Part shown: piece after piece, positions 11,371-22,437 of the stretch | Layout of the letters: every line of letters begins with the position of its first letter | How positions within the stretch are numbered: the first letter of the stretch is position 1 | Assembly (NCBI RefSeq): GCF_900090045.1 | Contig: NC_041781.1 | Coordinates: forward strand, 1,467,501 to 1,531,500 | DNA from: Plasmodium malariae | Lineage: Eukaryota; Apicomplexa; Aconoidasida; Haemosporida; Plasmodiidae | Direction: 5' to 3' | DNA length: 64,000 bases | Made by a program: the position numbers and the translations under genes | The notes under the pieces: generated by a model | Told to the model about the DNA's origin: nothing | The model's input: the letters and a program-made list of their open reading frames with translations, nothing else | The model's database searches: none

Positions 11371-12849
11371 TATTTCCCTCTTCACTAAAGGGGGGAGCGT
11401 GGTATGGGCATGTGTACAGGTGTGCATGTAGGATTACGTAAAGCTATACATATATGCGTACTTGTAGGTGCACGTATATATGAGTACGTGTAGGAGTACA
11501 TATATATGCGTACGTGTAGGAGTACATATATGTGTATGTATACTATGGGGGGCGGGCGAAAAAAAGCCCCTTCAGGGCTGCGCTGTGTACGTGCAATCAG
11601 TTTCGATTACTATGGAGGGGTGTGTCTTGTAGGTCCATATTCTCAAACGAATAAAATAAGCACATGAATTTGTAATTGCTATTATTATTTATTTACTATT
11701 TGTTATTTATTAGTTATTACTATAATTTCCTTTCTTTCCTTTTCTTACGTTTCCTCTTCTTTTTTTATTTTTTATATTTTTTTTTATCGTTTGTCTAAAA
11801 TAAACGCCTGTGTACCCAGTTGTACTCTCATCAATATTATTTAATAAAACAAATAAAAATTTTGAAAGCAAGGATAGCTGTCTCGTATATATATAAACGA
11901 AGGTGATTCAAAAAAAAAAAAAAAAAAAAAGTTCAAATTTGTTGACTCCACAAAAGTTTTTCCTTGGTACATCATATGCTTTGGTTTTAATTCGTCCACA
12001 AAAAAAAAAAAGGGGGATGAACGAAAAACGAAAAAGTAAGTGAAAAATGTAGAAGAAAAGAAGATTCGATAAAGGTATGTGTGACAAAAGATAAGCTGAA
12101 TAGCAAATATAGCGGCAATATGCCATATATAAAATAAAGCAACTTGATCGAAAAATGAGTAAATAAAAATATGCAGCAAATAGGATGAGCGAAATGGTTC
12201 AATGTGTTTATAAATGAAACAAAAAAATCTCAGTTCTAAGCAGTAACTTAACCAAAAAAGTAAAAGGCCAAAAAAATAGGTGTTCACTGCTTTGTATTTT
12301 TTTTTTTTTTTTTTTTTTTCTAAATTTAAAATATAATTCGCTATTTCTTCACATGTGCTTATAAAACAAATCGTTTACACTAGTCTCCCTAAAAATTCGT
12401 TTTCATATTTTTCTGTTACAAAAAAAAAAAAAAAAAAAAAAAAAAAGGGAAAAACATATGAACAATACGGCTATAACTTATACAGTCAGACGAAGCAAAA
12501 GGATTAAGAGCTCAAGAAAGTTGTCCCTGACTATAGTGCTACTCTCATTTGTCGAAGTGAATGTGAATGAGTAAATGTAAACAGTGAATGGTAAATAATG
12601 AACGGTAAAAAGGATGCGCAATTTTTTCAAATTTTTCTTCAGTTGTTTTCACCATTTGTCGCCACGCATATTTTGATAAAAACGATTAGTGCCATCATAA
12701 TATATTATTATCTTACACATTCTTCAAAAAATTCTAAATGTTAACGTTTACCACATGCTTTTATGTTAATGCGCGCAAATGAGAATACGCTTATTTGAAT
12801 GCGTAAGAAACATGAAGGAAATGTATATGCTCTAAGATCTTGTATGCAT

Positions 12850-12911
<62 letters not shown>

Positions 12912-13009
12912 TTTTAACTATAAAGTTGAAAGTAGCGCAAATTATTCGCGCAGAGTACATCACTGTGTTGTTGCATTTTTACGAGTTTTTTCTTTTTTTA
13001 TTTTTTCCA

Positions 13010-13185
13010 TTTTTCCTTTTTCCTTTTTCCTTTTTCCATTTTTCCTTTTTCCATTTTTCCTTTTTCCTTTTTCCTTTTTCCATTTTTCCTTTTTCCTTTT
13101 TTTTCCTTTTTCCTTTTTCCTTTTTCCTTTTTCCTTTTTCCTTTTTTATTTTTTCCATTTTTCCATTTTTCCTTTTTCCTTTTTT
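13010..13185. repeat. Polypyrimidine repeat (cctttttcctttttccattttt)
   Basis: About 175 bases, almost pure pyrimidine on the plus strand, built from tttttcc words with occasional cca. It opens Phe/Ser frames on one strand and Lys/Glu/Gly frames on the other, none of them credible genes. It lies about 560 bp upstream of COX5B. Confidence 0.85.
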
Positions 13186-13479
13186 TCGTGAAAGCATTTT
13201 CGCCCAATTAAATGTACATTCCTTTTGAAACTTTTTTGATATGAATTCTTCTTTAGTGTTATTTATTTAATAAATTTTTTTTTTTTATTTTTGTGCAACA
13301 CACACGAACTATACCCTTTCATTTTACGCACTGTTAAAATGTTTTTCTTGTTGGGAAATATTCGAAAATTAAAAACGCATTATAAAATTTGTCACTGGAA
13401 ATAACTTAAAAAAAAAAAAAAAAGATAAAAAAATACTATATATAATGATCATATAACCTTTTCCTTCGATTATAAGATT

Positions 13480-13690
13480 ATATTATAGTACCCATATTGT
13501 ATAAAAGAAGATCATTTTTGCTAGTAACGGGTATCACTTTAAATACCTGCATTAGTGGGTTTTTAATACTTGCCCAGTTATTGTATCTTTGCATATGCTC
13601 TATATTAGTAGGGGCATTCCCTTTTCTTACAAAGATACAACTTGAAGCAGAAAGATGCACATGTGAACATGTCCACATGTACACTTGATA
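13480..13690. other. Compositionally complex island, possible small exon on either strand
   Basis: This 200-base block lacks the usual homopolymers and is open on both strands. On the plus strand 13497-13688 could encode 63 aa with two hydrophobic stretches (LLVTGITLNTCISGFLILA and LYLCICSILVGAF). On the minus strand an exon between TTCTGCTTCAAG and CAG|GTATTT would read CIFVRKGNAPTNIEHMQRY onward. I cannot choose between them. It could also be a 5' UTR exon of COX5B or a structured RNA. Confidence 0.25.
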
Positions 13691-13742
13691 ATTTTATTGT
13701 TTTTTTATTTTTTGTTTATCTTGAATTCGTGGTTAAACTAAA

Positions 13743-14913
13743 ATGATATGGAGTAACACAATAAAAAAATTTTTACGAAAGAATGTTGACCATTTAGGGA
13801 GAAGAAATTTTTTTATTTTATGTGATAAGCTCAGGTACAATAAGTTATATAAAAAGGAATACACTGGATTGGTAAATAATGTGCAGAAGAGGACGTACCT
13901 ACATTTCGCTCGTACCCTACCAGAAGACTATGAACTACCACTGGATACATTTCCCGATAATATAAATGAAATTTTAAAAAAAGATAAAAAATCACTTGAC
14001 TTTATTCAAAGTTATTGGTACTGGAAAATAAGAAGTGAGAGCAATTTGCTTAACTACGAAAAATTAATTAAAAAATCGTACAAACAGCTGGCCGTTGACA
14101 TGGGCATGCAGGTTATTTTGCATACACAAATATGTGCACAAATGTATTATATATATGTATACATATGTATACATATGTATATATATGCATACATATGCGT
14201 ACATTTACACATACTTACACGCATACTTACGCATGTTTGAGTTTTTTCCTTGTTCAAAGTTATAATTTTCTGTCTGAGCAATCTACGTTGTACACGAATG
14301 TCCACCTTGCCATAAATGTGTCTGTGCATGTACATTCATGCGGATGCTTGTTCCTCCAGTATTTACCTGAACAGTTCATTTTTTTTTTTTTTATTTATTA
14401 TTATTTTTTTTTTTATATATTTTCTATTTATCTTTTTTTTCCCTTTTACAGATTGCGAATCCCGACAACGAGCACATGTTAGCGTTACTCGAGTTTTATG
14501 AATACCTTAAATCATCGCCATTTGTTGGTCCATTTGGTACCATTGAAAACCCCGTTTTAGTGCCGAGTGTGCACACAGAAAGAGTAGTTTGTTGTACAGG
14601 TGGAACTGGAGAAAATGAGCACGTCCCATTATTTTTTCGATGCAGAGAAGGTTTTTTATATCGATGTGGAGAATGCGACCAAATTTTTATGCACGTGCGT
14701 GTGTTATATTCATTGACAGATGGAAATGATCCATTTCCTAATGACCCTGATGTAGATGATGTTTTTGATTTAAACTTAATTGAAGAGAATATGAGTTTAT
14801 ATAATGATGATCAGTACGTTCGATGGCCTACAGGAAATGTAACCTATAGGCAAATGTTTCTACAAGGGAAGTGGGGAAATGAAAAGCCAAAAAGCATTTC
14901 TTCTTTAAATTAG
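13743..14913 (+). CDS. COX5B: Cytochrome c oxidase subunit 5B (zinc-binding), two exons
   Basis: Exons 13743..14111 and 14452..14913 join in phase 0 (CAG|GTTATT ... TTTTACAG|ATTGCG), giving 276 aa. The N terminus ([20 protein letters not shown]) is basic and suits a mitochondrial presequence. The family core is clear in exon 2: [18 protein letters not shown], then [15 protein letters not shown] and [10 protein letters not shown]. Likely zinc ligands are C170 or C171, H180, C195 and C198. The spacings H-x14-C-x2-C match yeast Cox4. The protein is a nuclear-encoded subunit of complex IV in the inner mitochondrial membrane. It is longer than yeast or human homologues, with a linker of about 100 residues before the core, and an acidic tail ([16 protein letters not shown]). 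Nearby COX6B encodes another subunit of the same complex. Confidence 0.93.
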
Positions 14914-15684
14914 CACAAATAAATGAGGAGGTGAAGTCTTTTTGAAATGGACCATTGAGGCATTAGTGCCCTTGCATATTATGTGCACAGTTAAGTGCAA
15001 ATACATGTATAGATATATATGTATGTATACATATGTATGTATATGTATATATATATATATATATAATAGATAGATATACGTGTGTATTTTTTTTCATATA
15101 CACGCACATGTATACATACGTGTATGTACTCGTATGTACCCATGTGTACATGTTTTTGTGCGTACCCGTTTTTATCCCCCCCCCTTTTTTTGTGATATGC
15201 ACAGAAATACCGCAATATTCTTTCACGTCCCACAAAAAATTATGCTTAAATAATTTCCTTGCTTGTACAGAACATAACTAAAACATATTATGGAAAAAAA
15301 AAAAAAAATAAAATAAAGCAAAAACAGCATAAAACAAAGCAAAATGAATGTTCGCTTTTAGGTTGAAAATAATTTTTTTATCTGCACATAAAATATTTGC
15401 ATTTTATTTTAAAATAACAGTTTTTCATATTTTTATTGGACATCGTTTAATGTTATTTTGTATATAATATATGTATATATAAATTGCAGCAAATTAGTGG
15501 AATATTAGAGGAAAATTAAGAAAAAAAAAAAAAAATTTCAAAGGTAAGCATAAAACAATTGGAGGTAAATTAAACATTTATCGAAATAAGGGGAAGACAA
15601 AAAAAGAATGCGCGGAGTTAATTCAGTATATAAAGGCGTTATATGCATACCCGTGAATGCCGCTCTTTTATACATATATACATG

Positions 15685-15740
<56 letters not shown>

Positions 15741-16265
15741 CGTACACACGTATGCATGTACGTATTAATGTTAAAATTGAGAATGCACTAATATCAACTC
15801 AAAGGAACAGCTTATAAATTGCGCTGAAATGAAGGAGTGAATGACATACGTTAATTGAAAGTAGATTTAATTAAATTAACTATAAATAGCAAGATGTTTA
15901 ATTAGCAAATTGGACACATCTTACATATGAGGGGGTGATAATATCACATATTTAAAAGGTGCGCGCTCATGCATATATGTACATGTGCATGCATATATAT
16001 ATACACATAAACAATACACGTATATTTACACGCCATCATATGAAGGTGTAACATATAATACAAAATTATCGTGCATGCATGTACACATTAAAACAAATTA
16101 AAACATTTTGCTGTTGATCGAAGCAAGCTCTCACTTCGCTATCTTCTCTAGATTAAACGCGAAAACCAACTAGTAGCTGGTAGGGTCATCCAAAAGATGA
16201 CCAATTGATAACAGGGTAACACTTTTGGGGTCCACTTTTGGGGTCCACTTGCTACCTCTGCTGAT
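14914..16265. other. 3'-to-3' intergenic region, COX5B to PSD
   Basis: Contains TATG/TATA microsatellites (15010-15070), a long TA run (15690-15736), poly-dA (15294-15309, 15522-15535) and ordinary AT-rich sequence. Just past the PSD stop there is an imperfect direct repeat of tttggggtccact (about 16222-16250). No gene seen. Confidence 0.55.
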
Positions 16266-17330
16266 TCAACTCCTAATTTTAATGAACATATTTTTTGGCT
16301 GCTCTATCTCGTTAACCCCACCGACCCTTTCGCCCACTGATACGACTTGGTTTGGCTTTATGCTCCACATGAAATCGCTTTTATTTTCAAAAATTACAAT
16401 TATGGATGATCCTAACTTAAATTCCCCTATTTCATCACCAACTTCAAAATTTTTATAATTATCAAAAATTTTCGTATCAATATCTCCCCCCATATAACTT
16501 AACTGTGTTCTTAAATTATTTGTTAATAATTCTTCATCATTTATAATTTTAATATTACCAACATTATAAGCACTTATAGCTGCATAATACATATTTCCAC
16601 CTGTCCATTCTCCTGATAATATGACTCGTTCATTAATATTAAATAAGTTGTTAATAATTTTAAACATACCTTGAAATAAGGGGAACAGTTCACCTGATAT
16701 ATGTCTTCTTACTTTATATTTAAAATTAAAAGGAGCATGAAAATGATGATATTTTTTGGGATTTAAATAAAATATAGCATAATAAAATCTTGTATTTCCA
16801 TCTTTATATTTCTTTTCAAAATTAGCTCCTAAAAAGGTCTTAACATGAAATTTTATTCCTTTTACATTTTCAAGATAATCTGATTTTAATTCACCAAAAT
16901 CTACTACTTCACTATCACATGGACTAACTACTGAATATTCACTAACATCACCAATTGGTCTTGTTTCTTCTCTTATATATCTTGAAAAGAAATCACCAAG
17001 TGATTTATATGACTCAATAGGATATTTTATCTCATCTTTATTTATATTCATATAATTAATTAAAGAGTTGTATACATATAAACGATATGTTTGTGGAATT
17101 TGTATCTTAAAAATTTTTCCAGCAATTCGACTTCTAGTTCTCCCAAATAATAAACGAGCCAAAAATAATTTACAACTTTGTGTAAATTTTACATTATCTT
17201 CATAAACTGTCAGTACTTCATGATACTTGTACTGAAACATAAGAAGAAACGATAGTATAGTCACGCCTGTTATTATATATTTGTTTTTGTACAAACTAAA
17301 TTGGCGGGAGTCATTTCTGTTTCTCTTCAT
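16266..17330 (-). CDS. PSD: Phosphatidylserine decarboxylase proenzyme
   Basis: Converts phosphatidylserine to phosphatidylethanolamine. The proenzyme cuts itself within a G-S-S motif, leaving a pyruvoyl group on the small subunit. The protein is 354 aa, single exon. One N-terminal hydrophobic helix (YIITGVTILSFLLMFQY) could anchor or target it. The decarboxylase core follows, with SLGDFFSRYIREETRP, the Asp of SPCDSEVVDFG, the His cluster of YHHFHAPFNF, FKIINNLFNINERV, and the cleavage motif LGSS. I chose the second ATG (MKRNRNDSRQF) because it puts the catalytic Asp, His and Ser at D139, H198 and S308, the numbering I recall for the P. knowlesi enzyme. The first in-frame ATG is at 17363, 11 codons upstream. 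The motif here is LGSS rather than VGSS as I recall for malaria PSDs. The family assignment is certain; the exact cellular location is not visible in sequence. Confidence 0.95.
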   Translation of the reverse strand: MKRNRNDSRQFSLYKNKYIITGVTILSFLLMFQYKYHEVLTVYEDNVKFTQSCKLFLARLLFGRTRSRIAGKIFKIQIPQTYRLYVYNSLINYMNINKDEIKYPIESYKSLGDFFSRYIREETRPIGDVSEYSVVSPCDSEVVDFGELKSDYLENVKGIKFHVKTFLGANFEKKYKDGNTRFYYAIFYLNPKKYHHFHAPFNFKYKVRRHISGELFPLFQGMFKIINNLFNINERVILSGEWTGGNMYYAAISAYNVGNIKIINDEELLTNNLRTQLSYMGGDIDTKIFDNYKNFEVGDEIGEFKLGSSIIVIFENKSDFMWSIKPNQVVSVGERVGGVNEIEQPKNMFIKIRS

Positions 17331-18527
17331 TTCTTCGGCAGGTGACGAACGCGAGACACGCAAGGGGAGAAACAGCGTATATATATATATATATATGCAC
17401 GTGTGTACATATATATATATATGTATATGTACATATACATATGTGTTTGCAAATATATGTGTGTTTGTAAATATATGTGTGTTTGTAAATATATGTGTAT
17501 ATAATATTTATTTATTCGTGCGTAAACACAATTTCGTTAAATTGTGAACATGCGTGTTTTTATAATTAAATATATATATATGTTTATATGTATATGTGTA
17601 CATATATCCCTATGTATGTATATATTTTTTTTTTTTTTTTTTTTTTTTTGCATGAAATAATTCTTATCATCTATGTTGCAATTTTTCTGAACGCTCATAA
17701 TTTTTAAAGAAAATTTTTACTTTTTTTTTTTTTTTTTATTTTTTATATTAAATCTTTTAAAGGATAAATATAATTATGTATGTATGTATGCACTTGCTTC
17801 AGATTTACCATAATCTATGTTTGTTTCTCATAATTCGCTAAATGTACCGTTAAATTATATGCTCATACATGTTTATATATATATATATGTATATATTCAT
17901 ATATGAATATATTCATATATTCATATATGTCGAGCCTGAATATTTCATCTTTTATGCATATATATACATGCGTCCTGTTCTTTTATTTTTTTTATTCGTA
18001 TATTTTTTGTTTTTTTTTATGTACAATATGTTACGTGTAATTCTACGTTTTACATCATTTTTCATTCTGTTCTGTTTTATTTTGCCATAATTTATTTCGT
18101 TATGCTCTATTTTGTTCTATTTTTTTCTTCTCACTATTTAATTTCACTTTAACTGTTTTTCCTTAATTTGTTTTTCTTAACCATGCACCACAGTTCTTGG
18201 GAAATGGGAAGAAAAAATGTTAACATACTTTGTATACCGCCTGTTCATATAAATTTTAAAAGTCGATATAAGTTCCTCTGTACCTTGTTTTAAATGGCAA
18301 ATGCACGAAAAGAAAAATCCTTTACAAATAACAACAAAAAATAAGAAAAGAAACAACAAATGAGGAACAATATGAAAGTAAACAAAAATGATGAAAAAAA
18401 AAAAAAACAAAACAAAGGAGAGGAGAGGAAAAAATAAAGGAGCAAATTAACATAAAAAACTTACGAGAAAAAAAAATTATTTTTAAATGATGCTAAAGGG
18501 GACACTCAAGGATATACATATAAGTAC

Positions 18528-18558
<31 letters not shown>

Positions 18559-20552
18559 TGTACATGTACATATAACTGATGGGTGAAAGAGATAAATGTT
18601 AATTAACAGCATATATAGATGAACACATATGTATGGGTAGGTCATTACTTTTCAATGATCTGACGAGACAAAAAAGGTAAAAGTAAAAATGAAATAGTAA
18701 AAATTAAAGAAAAAAAGGATAAAAAGATAAAAAAAAGAACAAAAAGATAAAAAAAAAGGACAAAATATAGGATAAATCTTTAACTAAATGGGTGGATAAA
18801 AAAAAAAAAAAAATATGAAAGAAGGACAAAAAAACAAATTAGCAAAAAATATTAATAAACGAATTAGGATAAAAACAAACTAACATAATGCATTCTACAA
18901 TATAAATATATAAAATAAATAAAAAGAACAAAAAAGCAAAAAAAAAAAAAAAAAAAATATTTAATTATAAAGAAGAATGTCAAAGATAAATTAAAATATT
19001 ATATATATAAGTGTGGAAAATACTAAATAATAAAATACAAAAGAGAATATTTAAAAACAAAATATATAAAAAAAAAAAAAAAAAAAAAGCAAACATATGA
19101 TACAGTAGTTAATTTTCTTAATAAATTTATTTTAATTAAACAGAAAACATTTTATCACTTAAAATTAAGAAAATCTATTTTTAAAAACATATTTTCCTTA
19201 AGTAATATGTGCACGATAAATTTTTGCTTCAGGAATTTTTTTTTTAAATTGTACTCCTGCATAATCAGGCAAATAAAATTACCAGTTAGTAAATATTCAT
19301 ATAAATAAATCTATGTATATATGCTTTTACGTATACTTAAATGTACGTTTATATGTATACATTTTATATATATTAATGTACGTAAATATATGCATATAAA
19401 TATGTGAAGATATACATATATATGCATAATACTTGTACAAAATATGTATACATTTTTGAAAACCTGGGCGCAGCATCCTTTTTTATAATCTTAGATAAAC
19501 AACGAAGCCATTAAAAAAGGAATAAATGCGTGAACTAATCTGCATATAAGTTTATCTTGCCGTTAATTTTATTTCTTTGTAAGCTGCTATATATTAACAA
19601 AATAGAAAAGTGGTAAATGCTGTTTTCACTTTTATGTATGTTTGCAAGATTTTTAAAAATATTTTGTGTGCAAATAAAAAAAAAAAAAATACAAATATGT
19701 ACGAATACGAAAATATACAATACTAAAATATACAGTACAAAAATATACAATATGAATGTATACTGTATAAAAATATAAATACGAAATTATACAATACCAA
19801 AGGATAAACACAAAAATATACAACATGAAAATATAAATTACATTTGATGCCCTAATGACAAAAATTTTATAAATAAAAATGTGTAAAAAATTATTGTACC
19901 CATCTTTTAAAAATACATTTAAACGTTTGAAAAAAAAAAAATTAAAGGCGAAAAATGAAAAATTAAAGCTAACAGATGAAAGATAAAAGCTAAAAAACTA
20001 GCGTTCAAAGACGAAAGCGAAATAACGAAAAAACAATAAAACATTAACAATAAAACATTAACAATAAAACATTAACAATAAAACGTTAACAAAAAATTTA
20101 AATCTGCACAATAGCGAAATACTGCTTATATAAATAGCTCCTTCCACAAACATAGAGTGCAGGAAAATTGGGCAAACTTCCCATAACTTCACCTATTGAA
20201 TTAAAGGGAATAATAAAATGAAAACAAGGTGCATATGTGAATATGTGAAATATTAAATAATATATTATATTAAAAAAAAGAAAAAAGAAATTTTTTTGTT
20301 TTTTTTTTTTTGTAAATAATGACATAAAATGTGGATGCGAAAATTGCACGCGGATAATAAACATGATATTCGTATTTTTTATTTATAAATTAAATTGTTC
20401 TCTCTAAGTAACTTTGCAGAGCTTTTCTTTACATTTTTTTATAAAATGAAAAATAGTACATGTGCGCATACGCATATGCATGTGTATATTGTATGTTTAT
20501 AACTGAATAAATGACAAAAAAAAAAAAAATTAAAATAAATTGTTTTTAAAAA
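17331..20552. other. Divergent intergenic region PSD to COX6B, with possible unresolved minus-strand exons
   Basis: A 3.2-kb gap with TA/TATG microsatellites (17376-17470, 18525-18560), poly-dT (17620-17650) and many poly-dA runs (18800-19090). Three minus-strand stretches look exon-like. Positions 18290-18186 read ELISTFKIYMNRRYTKYV to a stop after an acceptor. Positions 19254-19156 read EYNLKKKFLKQKFIVHILLK to a stop after ATTATGCAG. Positions 20190-20098 contain MGSLPNFPALYVCGRSYLY. I could not join them in consistent phase, so no gene is called. Confidence 0.35.
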
Positions 20553-21657
20553 ATGAGTGAATCCAATTATTTAAGCCATAAATTTATAAAAAATTATGAC
20601 GAACTGACTTCTCAAAACCCGCATGCTAGTGTAATTCAAGATTTAATGAATACATGCATATATTCTTACTTATAAACATATATGTGTATAAATTTTGTAA
20701 AGGGAATATACTTTATATATTTTTATCTTACGCCTATCTATCCCATAATAGTTTCACAAAATAGTGCTTATCTTTGTGTTGTCATGAAGAACTACACGTT
20801 TTGTAAAATAATTATTTTGTTGTAGATAATTAGTAAAAAATTGATATAATATTTTTTTTTTTTCCCTTTATTTTCCCTGCTACTATGACAGGATCCACGA
20901 TTTTTACAAGTGAACCAGTTCAATCACTGCGCTTATAGATATACTTTGTTCTGCAGATGTGCAAGGGAATTAGGTGAAGAAAACCCTCGTTGCAAGTGAG
21001 ATTATTTGTTGCGTGCGCACGTACACGTGTACATATACGTATACATGTACATATATATGTATATATATATATATATATATGTATATACGTACTTACACGC
21101 GTGCGTACCCATATCTGTACCCATGAAATAATTTTTAACGTTTGAGAATATTAGTTCAGAGTTGATGCGTACTAATATAAGAAGAGATAGACGTGTGCGC
21201 CAAAATAATCTTTACGTTTATATGTGTGGTCATACTTTTTTTTTTTTTTTCTCATTCATTTTATAGATTTCAGTATTATCGCGCACAAATTGCCTGTACA
21301 GCTGAGCAGCTCGAAGACTGGGATGACCACAGACAGAAAGGTAACATCACAGAAAGAAGGAATTAAAAGATATGAAAAGAGAAAATATTTTAAATGAGTC
21401 GAAAAGAGAAAACATATTAAAAGATATGAAAAGACAAAAGAAAAACTATTTGTGAAAAGACAATCACGTCAACAACATTGCCTTAAAATACATTTTCGTT
21501 CACATAATATATCATGACTAAATTTCTTACATCCTGACGCATAACAACTTTTGCATAGAATAATATTTTAGCTAGTTACAATTTTTTTTTTTTTTTCTTG
21601 CAGGTACATGTGTTATGGATGTACTTCCTGATAGATTAACTGCACACTTAAGGCAAT

Positions 21658-21659
<2 letters not shown>
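20553..21659 (+). CDS. COX6B: Cytochrome c oxidase subunit 6B, four exons
   Basis: Exons are 20553..20630, 20892..20995, 21267..21340 and 21604..21659. All introns are GT..AG with matching phases (0, 2, 1), giving 103 aa. The mature core matches COX6B: DPRFLQVNQFNHCAYRYTLF, then CRCARELGEENPRC, FQYYRAQIACTAEQLEDWDD. It has the family's CX9C (C39, C49) and CX10C (C60, C71) pairs, which form two disulfides in the intermembrane space, and the conserved W-D after the last Cys. The N terminus has no obvious presequence, as expected for a twin-Cys protein imported through the Mia40-type route. The C-terminal piece GTCVMDVLPDRLTAHLRQ is a parasite-type tail. It is a peripheral subunit of complex IV and lies 5.6 kb from COX5B. 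I chose the start by the clean first exon ending in a GTAATT donor. Confidence 0.93.
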
Positions 21660-21691
<32 letters not shown>

Positions 21692-22437
21692 GCTTTATGG
21701 AATAGCTAGTTGAAAAAAAAATAAAATAAAATAAAATGAATGAACAAATGAATAAACAAAAGAGTGATTGAGCTAATGCATGAATAGACGAAAAACAAAG
21801 AGTGAATAAGATAAAACAGACAGAGGTAAATTACAAGTGTGAAGGTTGCTTTTGCACATGTATCGAACGAAAAAATATGAATAAGCATTTTATTTTTTAT
21901 CGTTATGCTAATTTTGGAAAATCCATACCCTATGGTATATTCTTTTTTTTTTTTTTTTTACGCGTAATGGTATATACAGAATGATAGTCAATTAGGACTA
22001 CGTATAATATTATTAATCTATTTTTTTCTTTTCCTTTCATCTATTTTCATTTCTTTTGTTTTCTTCTCTCTTGTTTTCTTTTTTATCCTTCCGAAAGAAA
22101 ACATTTTAATTATTATATTTTAATAAATGTAATTTACATTGTTCTTTCAGAACGTGCATTTATGCAAAATATGAAATTACAGAAAAAAAGAAGAATGTGT
22201 ATATAAAAAAAGATGGAATAAATTGACTTAGTGTTTTAAAAAAAAAAAAAAAAATTGTAAAACATCCAAATGATCTATAATGTTGTATGTCGCATCTAAC
22301 GAACGCGGTGAAAACGACAAATTTGGAAGATACTTTAAAAAAAAAAAAGAAGAAAAATATTCTATACGTATTTTTTCTTTTTCTTTTTTTTTTCCATATT
22401 ATCCTTTTTTTCTTAAACTCCTCGCCCTCCCTTCTAT
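21660..22437. other. 3'-to-3' intergenic region
   Basis: Contains a 30-base poly-dT directly after the COX6B stop (21661-21690), a few shorter homopolymers, and ordinary AT-rich sequence. The ORFs seen here are short and low-complexity. No gene supported. Confidence 0.6.

Larger units (their letters stand above)
11371..13742. other. Divergent intergenic region between the PP4-like gene and COX5B
   Basis: A 2.4-kb gap holding both promoters. Upstream of the phosphatase there is a short repeat of tacgtgtaggagtacatatat type (11460-11530). Poly-dA and poly-dT tracts lie at 11910-11930, 12298-12320, 12420-12446 and 12880-12910, with a Pu/Py run of tttttcc words at 13010-13185. The segment 13480-13690 is unusually complex in sequence and is noted separately. 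Confidence 0.6.

Noticed and set aside
11841..12287. 148-codon minus-strand frame rich in Phe and aromatic residues
   Set aside because: It covers A-rich upstream sequence with an internal poly-dA read as poly-Phe; there are no domain signals and the composition follows base bias.
12799..13228. FPFSFFLFPFSFF and KGKRKKEKGKRK frames
   Set aside because: Both strands of a polypyrimidine repeat.
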